NCBI GenBank assembly: GCA_028823035.1
Contig: JAPKCI010000013.1
Coordinates: 1 to 53,611 of the forward strand
Source: Rubripirellula sp.
GTDB lineage: Bacteria > Planctomycetota > Planctomycetia > Pirellulales > Pirellulaceae
Length of the DNA stretch: 53,611 nucleotides
Reading direction: 5' to 3'
Below, piece by piece: positions 51,201 to 53,611 of this stretch; positions within the stretch are counted from its first letter, which is position 1, and every line of letters starts with the position of its first letter. The notes beneath the pieces were generated by a model, which saw only the letters and a list, made by a program, of their open reading frames with translations, did no database searches and had not been told where the DNA came from. The position numbers were made by a program, and so were the translations under genes.

Positions 51201-52167
51201 GAAGGGCCAAGGAGGCTCCAATCAGAGTCTCAATGTCTCCCTGCTGCAAAGATGCCGAAACCAGTGCAGACGCGGCGGGATCCCCATTGATCGAATTAAG
51301 AAATTCCTGCGCAGAGGTTTCGCTGCCGGAGGTACTGTTGAGCTGCACCCGGACAGAACTGCCATTGACGACAATCACGGGCGATGCCGGTCCGCCGAAG
51401 TTACGCTGCTCGAATTCCAAAACTGTCTCCAAACCGCTTGGGCCCGGAGTTGGGGATACAAATCGAACCCGTACGGCACCATTCGTGCCAAAGTCAGTCA
51501 CCGCCTCGGCAGAATTGGCACCCTCGAGAGTCAGACTCAGGCCACCCGGAATGCTCTGACCGAAAGGCGCAAGCGACGACCCCGTCACCTGGATGACTTC
51601 CAGCAAGGCCGATGCTGAGGCATCATCGGATATTGCTGAGATCAGGTCCTGCATCGTCGTTTCAGCAGCTGGATTACTGCTGACCTCAACCCCCACCACC
51701 CGATCCGTGACCGAAATCACCGGGCCTGGAACGGTCGCCAGCGAATTCGACGTAAATTCGACCTCGATCCCGTTGCCGAGATGGCCACTTTCGATGGCGC
51801 GAAATTCAACCGTCAGTACACTGTTCGTACCCAAATCGCTCAGGACAGTAGCCGAATCAAAAGCGCCACCTTCACCCGCCTGAGTGATTCGGATTGCCGA
51901 AAGGGTACTGGGATCCAGATTGGCGTCGTCATCGAACTGAAACACCAGTTCGCTTGGGGCAAAGCTGAGGATGCTGCCATCGTTAAGCAATGCCCCTTCG
52001 CTGGGCTGAATCCCGGCAATTTCGGGACCTGCCAGCAGCTGTCTCTGTTCCAGCGATTCAGACAACAGACGTCGTTCCATACGACGACGTTTGTCACGAA
52101 GTCGCCCGGAGGAACTTCGGTCGCCTTTGCGGGGAACGTTGCGAACACTCAAGTCACGGAGAGTCAT
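36268..52167 (-). CDS. 5299-aa surface protein: dead zincin-like, PPC, beta-helix, GEVED and dockerin domains
   Basis: The ATG at 52167 has GAGG 7 bases upstream; a TTG one codon before is less likely. The leader is Arg-rich with LSESLEQRQLLAG (35-47). Two similar beta modules lie at about 100-310 (DLGTN..VRVRFVS). A zincin-like domain at about 620-765 has GALFAVGQLLGYGYADDLP where relatives have HExxHxxGxxH, so all zinc ligands are lost. Pre-peptidase C-terminal (PPC) domains lie near 790-910 (DIDLYRFELPTSG), 2090-2170, 2420-2530 and 3626-3729. Parallel beta-helix regions lie near 940-1640 and 4059-4180, and a propeller-like region at 2590-3300. FEFD/AIN modules recur. A GEVED domain (about 4982-5122) and two dockerin-like repeats (about 5131-5199, DVNGDGKVSTYDAL) precede an acidic tail. 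It is probably a cell-surface or matrix protein; its function is unknown. Confidence 0.9.
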   Translation of the reverse strand: MTLRDLSVRNVPRKGDRSSSGRLRDKRRRMERRLLSESLEQRQLLAGPEIAGIQPSEGALLNDGSILSFAPSELVFQFDDDANLDPSTLSAIRITQAGEGGAFDSATVLSDLGTNSVLTVEFRAIESGHLGNGIEVEFTSNSLATVPGPVISVTDRVVGVEVSSNPAAETTMQDLISAISDDASASALLEVIQVTGSSLAPFGQSIPGGLSLTLEGANSAEAVTDFGTNGAVRVRFVSPTPGPSGLETVLEFEQRNFGGPASPVIVVNGSSVRVQLNSTSGSETSAQEFLNSINGDPAASALVSASLQQGDIETLIGASLALPGSLTLSGVSDVAVRAGYIGFGDSSREVVFRFAEPLKDDLYQIDILGNGPDALRNLDGELFQDGSDLSQQFSVNLGPQVAAVVPEPVRRAANGDLEPAVGKIEIHFNNDTLDSTRAEDPSFYAMIFTRDTVNNTDDVLREPISVSYSSTTNIATLDFGSPLSRMLQDQGDPNSGFLTGAVRLRVGSDRAADLGLGQNPYLEPVEVALDPVTQEPGDSFATAFEVGTLLTNPISSTTNTSVRMTSEIFNTSPYGLDLPGPDMDGVREIRADDPSRLLRTVPLDYVRNGADAVDGISVMQYNFASSWLGDDPTSPGIKEDRTYFSVISQQQKDRVREVMTQYSEYLGISFIEVEGAPTSDAFISIAVGDIYGADETATSGDGGLAVAMRDRNGDGIDDLAVMDFQDFDESIDDTFGGEFTRGALFAVGQLLGYGYADDLPQPVSQSSDFIFSPGTDNEPAYPSVADIVHGQYLYRPDSTDIDLYRFELPTSGVLSTETVAERLGDPSLLDTVIRVYRLGSDGAFEEVAYSNDYFSNDSFVSLEVNSGTYMIGVSARGNSDYDPIIPGTGFGGLTEGSYELIIDFSPTSTNGLTDTTGVALDGDGDLRPGDVFNFWFVPNDVNDTFYVDKAATSASGNLGTLSNPYREIDQAIAAATEGITIRIVGNGGVDGQLETLADNHSYQIGYTSNGLALPDGTSLDLPKGVRMIIDSGAILKMSRSRIGVGSASLADQSDSSLQLLGTPSIITANGLPARDSLNAIIPGSVFLTSINDDSIGAGNTTGSNPVAGEWGGLDFRGDLDSQDESRRNRELEGVFLNHVQHADIRYGGGQVLIGGQSVVVSPIDMAVTRPTIINSSIRESADAAIAATPDTFTETRFTDPYYQASGAFTPDYDRVGPHVWGNTVVDNTINGLFVRVRTRAGDVLETISTSARFDDGDITIVLTETLQIEGTAGGPVLQSTAPSSLLVRLSQATVGDIPANGEEYIYRITNVDANGLESASSLPTVSITLSDPSGTAGIQLEQLPEVSSSSDYVGRRLYRAEVALGGIVGEYRLVQELNATDTLAVDRAESGSTLLSTEDSVLRSRLDASLVIDPGTVVKIDGARIEARFGGNLIAEGAPGLPVVFTSLEDQRYGGGGTFNTNDRPEDATMLPGDWGGIFIGQTGSASIDQAVIAGAGGTTRIEGGFASFNPIEVHQAVLRLSNSRLEFNADGRGQINGDRVGRGDNSDATVFVRAAHPVILYNEFVDNNAAAISIDINSFSSAEVFDPGRATGGIDSSLIMGNAGPLVQGNALQDNAINGMVVRGGQLATEGVLDDVDIVHVVRDAIEVPNKHIFGGMRLESDARGSLVVKFESAENENAGLVIGGSLLSGDDEFRDISGRIGGSLQLLGHPDFPVVLTTLADDTTGAGFTLDGRSQRDTNGDGIAFDDLANQGIGGLPVLPIGPEVNRGLTIDNDVDINLPGYFEATIADSGDVNFGSSGVTVEELATSTILVNQNYIFGYNTFVTTATGVEQLSATTITQPATLIADDVVESRGTFAGPNGLVSWTTTSLFEDGISRLITVLDLDSGLTTLGDIQVVSYLDEDVGIPSDDILVTTGTPGAEGFRAFTIDTALRVGFSHGGHYIEDGINLVNASYTGWAADAFPQLLTAIAAGTQTFSVAGDIDLTDLPASADPVFGQKFGPNDATTGFAWNTDSISTNARITNFLELLSRDPAVAPPLFDFEAGLWDGVVVREGADDRNVAAFAENEPVRSGFVDTNAIPGQSQFLGEIAPNLQSGDENRRLGFIVNGSVTQRDDLDVYSFMAESGTEVFLDIDRTGSQLDSVIELINANGVVLASSNDSILAETDAAAIYSDASINPDAAQQLSVVSQPLPVQQITIDQAMVDATGGELSLSLSGFDDPVIVLVEDFQIDPATAIQAALADAYPDELGSVVSSLLQRQPTDDFVIQLVFNDQQFTADSLPTITVDGSGVIGAVVTSSVIETVLLSQLQDDYSTNTKDAGFRVRLPGELGTRNLYHVRVRSSNTVDPLDFTTLNDPSMVRDGLTVGSYEMQIRLQEDNERAGTQVRLADVRFATTGLQIIGQPLHSPLLGEEHETTASNDSLAEAQPLGLHNITGDQTAASGPLQSDQLAKAFSGTIDTGTDVDWYRFDVTYENITRDAAALYLSTVFDLDYASGYARTNMSMNVFNGQGELVLMGNDSNIADDLPSSAYDNSTDDMSRGSASVEDPFIGVAELAEGTYFIAVSNQQQVPEPLDQFFNANSLNPLLRVEPIDSVKRIVEDRIGSTGGGTGDTTETPLLFDDGSILEHSFDDSLLYVNTATGLLLVNPATGTQYGTVGGLGERIDDIAFRANGELFGYTGNGGTDASAEYVRIDTGDGSLTVIGLTGMENRHQGTDPAEPLLTETSNDGFQVNAISIRDFQGAESGFLVGERPSLQLGLDYITNVLYEFDDATGEILGQGGDIPVADAGAGTAPREIGQIDTNPNSVFPNQLGITNATEVGNDGVAVPSLFDGDLFTLSNVTDFVTFEFDQDFTLFADGAQPVRDGDSVTVDGLVFEFETSQRLQLSEVAPLGLLSEGATISIEGTEGIVTFEFVRFGDPAQDNIGIAIVDSLGTLLTADQITADLVAAINANVIDVAVIGLDSEVHFSQPALSLTTLGPGVSILGSAGLNDPMAIVVPVSATLGQEELIGTLAAVLRGQGFAVSDNGAQLSLPNVVSLAVQPDPALNPSAFTITGTPGVAAGNVPITLLPTDTAEVVADRISAAVQLANGTGDLPNVTAVPNGRSLTILGGFVGTTSGNLVAGGLPNGGTITGVELVNDRLFAVSDTGGLYEVNAAELSASTGNQRVGSYVVTSTDLIGINFSGLRAGPMSVEEGAFSDMLFGITEDGDIYAFNTRGELEPVFSGGRSMVSTGVAGALGLDFATVDYNLWHTSGTRGGDAGHGIDALTNGTRESVAGGTSLAFNYENAAFGANYSSTVEQPVAEPRTDGTTVPSSFNVPGGSSGAVESNSFSLVGYASADQPTLYYNYFAANDGSADRLRVYVITEGGVQHLVTSNTLARGADVEDDEFDDPTQTGQYDDDVDVSVQQLFDNTASWRQARIDLGSFAGQDNLQLRVEYSTGGTTLSSSDALRVTSGRVLSNSVDREFVVQGSLIAAGSETFSIQLAPVVTVPSGSQLAELYLDVNETAVLTIDGQDYLLNDGSRTAAGGQVDIDLLAGAPVGTTLDQLSAAEIATVVTSAINGNLPANQTASSVFLSDLDEIPPGSGRNDLVYEATSLPYPGGNFTIEGAGRLGTNNDPAPPTNVDDVDLMRVEVTAGTFVEVDLDLIADDMVGTPLDSVIRFFDAAGNELAAVQNPAEDKVQYTATTDGLMYIGFSGIGNETYDPRIENSTQAGQTGSYTAVISMTLPSVYRAEGNVIEFQGGQQEITVSQPGLFSVSADPGLIENPVSVSRFMSAAEVAAEVRRALANRFVHGNVDLLPTAGASIRLPALSIVDAGPFHVESERHGEQFASGVLAGTRDNAHEGVYLDDFIVGFAERGEVVTGSNPVNTPFITDLRPTFSTPADPTSGLLTGSYTVEIRDGSEYVNSMESEQFRAFATNDRLVSSVGISARPAAEISDGDVFTISNGRSEFVFEFDQIEIGNGVQPGRVAVPFTLEKLDAVSGFTRAETAGEVARNIITAINRSDVQSVLEVPALLSGGIDDSAGNHIDLFGEAIVGNQSGAIVSVNQTRFRGDENRDRDSQGVILVENSRFLFNEEHGIVIDHGFTADVAGQTTSVITRYPRNLVELNTENLASGVVVQSNVIAFNELGGLKIDGVPQNSGETFRDPVWYDRILNNTIIGGNISPGRSAPPQAFNGVLFPAGVVSFADSVVDYQPNLGGIPPIAIHQVPANALGVPDAPGIGAEPDVGDTTVSLGFGGSLTLQFVDNLLAGNGNAQPDLVVFESGEIESVLVEISRDGTTFFDVGIVGGLANSLDIDAHGFGIQDRFAFVRLTDLRQGDPSSTSAGADIDAVGAISSASVEAYTPNGTGIELTGNAAPVLLNNIISNSDVGIELDPTYALPLLGGNSYYRNTQNVTTDASVGQFAQELADAEVIFVGAPTLIFAPAANASIIDSSIDSLEDRPSLTSVKNPLGLPPSPILAPDFDVNGQLRVDDPTVQTPNGMGELVFKDRGAFDRGDLVGPRVVLLTPRAPSLGADAGVAEVLGEIPLFFEIQLIDGISPADITPGTGIDDYSVSSQSVLLLKDGVAQVEGVDYRFGYHPSTNVIRLTPIAGAWEPDSTYVIRMIDATDAIVRAADGNTYSDGEKLHVIDSEGNTKTFEYETGLTVTINPLINLALADGITLDVFDGVSTVTFELDDDLSSDPLNTAVNVPSTVPMLAAAITDAINSSILNLNSIAHDNSIQLLGSNPLSNVLPSSALLSVAGEIGVSIGFGLRIPNDGAGVSDTLEEGQTFSVRQGSLNSITFEFDSDNNVDTDETGTSNVAIPFSAVSTLDQIADAIVLAVSGAPLGLDPANAGSGRIALGGDANYSLDLSDTVLMQIGFPGEFASVEVQIEIDSTDDVNALNIAAVMNAAAMIGVTTSVVDSQIFLEGTGNVSGVGAVEIIPIRDEVGNLLQSNQLNGRTELIIYVGGGFDYGDAAAPYLTTMAEGGPRHGVEQGFALSPVDSERAVTADSEPQLVNLDEDNGVTVVGTLQTGFTANFQVEVKNEDSREFYLDAWFDWDANGVFDIDEVSRYGSIAALGVVPISSGTSTIAVTIPSNSATGEIYSRFRLSEIANLGPNGDANSGEVEDYAFQILSNPFQNQADRFDVNDSGATTPIDVLQIINALARNSGSDIYLDVLPLPSMLPEFPDVNGDGKVSTYDALQVINQLGLLYNSGSGEGEATAFLPVAGGVMASTSTAFGDALLNDLTLRREAEQTASQPGEDSSESSVSVFDSPAAVGLDDVVDSLASDTASVREDDDVSAIDALFASL

Positions 52168-52655
52168 CAAGCAGCCTCGTATTCAAGGTGCCAAAGTGAA
52201 TTGGCAATCGTGTTAAACAGCCCCACCGGCTTCCCTGCGTGATGGGGTCGTCTCTATTTAAAATTCGGGTCCTGATGGGCACCAAACGATGTCCAACGGG
52301 AGATTTATCTAAAAAAGACGTTCGTTACATCTTCCTTACGGTCTTCGGATTCCTGAGCTAGAACCAGCTTCGGAGTGTAGTTAGACCTCTTCATTAAGCA
52401 ACGAAAATCGTCTGTGGTACGGGGTTTAAGTCAGTTTGGCGCGATTGTAGGTGGTATCCGGGCAATCCCCCTCCCCAGCCGTGTTTGACGGGGGACTCGA
52501 GCATAAAGTTCCGGTCTTGCAAGGTTTGATGCTGGGTTGATAACGTCCAATCGCTACCAAACCTTCAAATCGGATGAAACACTCCTTCAAAAGCAAACAC
52601 GTAACCCCCTCTGACTGGGTAGTAAACAACCACCCGCATCAGGAAGACACGAAAC
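52168..52655. other. Divergent intergenic region of 488 bp
   Basis: This lies between the start of the 5299-aa gene (minus) and the TPR lipoprotein gene (plus). It should hold both promoters, but I could not place one with confidence. A 67-codon frame on the minus strand (52426-52629) has no coding character. No repeat or RNA motif was recognised. Confidence 0.4.
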
Positions 52656-53474
52656 ATGGCCCTGCTGAACCTACTTCGTCATCAAACCTCCGGATCTCTT
52701 AATTCATTCGGTTGCTGTTGGGTGAATCGAGCACAGATCCGCGATCCTTTCATAATTTTTGTCCAGTTGCTGACGGCAACCCTGATATTGACAGCTACTG
52801 GATGCCAGTGGGCGGCCAGTGGCCACAATACGACAGGGACGCAACTTTACGAGCAAGGTCAGTACACAGCGGCCCTGCAGCGGTTCCAAAAGGTAATCGC
52901 TTCCGATCCGCAAAACGCTGATGGTTATTACAACCTTGCGGCCACTACCCACCGTTTAGGGAACCAGCGGCAGGATCAAGAGATGCTTACTCAGGCGGAA
53001 TCGCTCTATAACCAGTGCCTCGATCACGACCCAAACCACCTAGAATGCCACCGCGGCCTTGCTGTGCTACTCGTTGACACGGGGCGTAGCGACCGTGCCT
53101 TTGCCTTGATGAAGAATTGGGCCACCCAAAATCCGAGTAATGCTGAAGCGAGAATCGAGCTTGCTCGACTCTATGAGGAGTCCAATGACCCCCAGACAGC
53201 GATGAAATACCTGGAAGACGCCGTTCAGAAAGATGCCAACAACCCCCGAGCTTGGCTTGCTTTGGCTCGCCTGCGTCAACAATCGGGCGATTTGCCACAG
53301 GCGTTGCAAAACTATCAACAGAGCCTTGCAATCAATCCAGCTCAGCCGATGGCTGCTGCAGAGGTTGCCAAGTTGAGCCACCAAATCAGTGGCAATGCTG
53401 AGGCATCCATGGCTGCCGGTCAAACCCAGATCGCCGCCCCCGCTTATGGTGGTGGATTTATGAACAGGTACTAA
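52656..53474 (+). CDS. TPR-repeat lipoprotein
   Basis: The 272-aa protein has an unusually long N-terminal region, then a hydrophobic stretch (PFIIFVQLLTATLIL) and a lipobox-like TATGC with the lipid-accepting Cys at residue 50. The mature part has four or more tetratricopeptide repeats from about 58 to 240 (GTQLYEQGQYTAALQRFQKV, AMKYLEDAVQKDANNPRAWL, ALQNYQQSLAINP), and ends in a Gly/Tyr-rich tail (APAYGGGFMNRY). It is probably attached to a membrane and acts as a binding scaffold, in the manner of PilF/CpoB-type proteins; the partner is unknown. AGGA lies 13 bases before the ATG. It is divergent from the giant gene. Confidence 0.85.
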   Translation: MALLNLLRHQTSGSLNSFGCCWVNRAQIRDPFIIFVQLLTATLILTATGCQWAASGHNTTGTQLYEQGQYTAALQRFQKVIASDPQNADGYYNLAATTHRLGNQRQDQEMLTQAESLYNQCLDHDPNHLECHRGLAVLLVDTGRSDRAFALMKNWATQNPSNAEARIELARLYEESNDPQTAMKYLEDAVQKDANNPRAWLALARLRQQSGDLPQALQNYQQSLAINPAQPMAAAEVAKLSHQISGNAEASMAAGQTQIAAPAYGGGFMNRY

Positions 53475-53567
53475 GTCTGTCGTAACAATCCCACCGCCAC
53501 GGAGCGGGTCACGACCTGACCTCTCCGGACGGCTTCAGCTCACACGCTGGCAGAAACGGATCTTTTA

Positions 53568-53611
53568 GAACACAGCCTTCGAACACAGCCTTCGAACACA
53601 GCCTTCGAACA
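53568..53611. repeat. 13-bp tandem repeat running off the window
   Basis: GAACACAGCCTTC is repeated exactly at 53568-53580, 53581-53593 and 53594-53606, and a fourth copy begins at 53607. The full array length is not visible. The 13-bp period would shift the frame, so it is probably non-coding. Confidence 0.9.

Noticed and set aside
53568-53611. CRISPR array at the right edge
   Set aside because: The 13-bp units are directly joined with no spacers, so it is a simple tandem repeat.

Overview
The window looks like the chromosome of a Gram-negative planctomycete of the Pirellulaceae/Rhodopirellula type. This rests on the gene content: several very large surface proteins that begin with an Arg-rich stretch and an 'LExRxLLAG'-type motif, a DUF1559 pilin-like protein, a coupled DUF1800-DUF1501 pair, a TPR-ExbB-ExbD-cyclase-fold cluster, and kdsB, which implies a Kdo-containing outer membrane. 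No tRNA, rRNA, CRISPR array, transposase or prophage was seen.

Left arm (1-6705, minus strand): a cobalamin riboswitch (6473-6705) leads into a DUF1559 pseudopilin-like gene and then a giant surface protein, cut by the window edge, with three DUF4465 domains. The layout suggests a vitamin B12-regulated surface system that may capture or handle corrinoids. It is the most interesting lead in the window.

Housekeeping and envelope part (6937-27029): kdsB (Kdo activation); a translationally coupled minus-strand operon of a secreted protein, DUF1800 and DUF1501; pyrG; a small DUF1844 protein; an NAD-dependent sugar epimerase; a four-gene plus-strand operon (1103-aa TPR protein, ExbB/TolQ, ExbD/TolR, and a 900-aa membrane protein with a Pro-rich linker and a terpene-cyclase-like toroid) that resembles a Ton/Tol energy-transducing complex with an unusual effector; an SDR; and a pyruvate kinase with the sequence signature of K+-independent enzymes.

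Right arm (26640-52167, minus strand): a run of cell-surface genes. They encode a 5299-aa beta-helix/PPC/GEVED protein with a dead zincin-like domain, an 851-aa protein with an intact zincin motif, a 1982-aa VCBS/cadherin-like adhesin that ends at a clear Rho-independent terminator, and a 129-aa unknown. The three large ones each carry a pair of dockerin-type repeats. A TPR lipoprotein gene (plus strand) and a 13-bp tandem repeat close the window.
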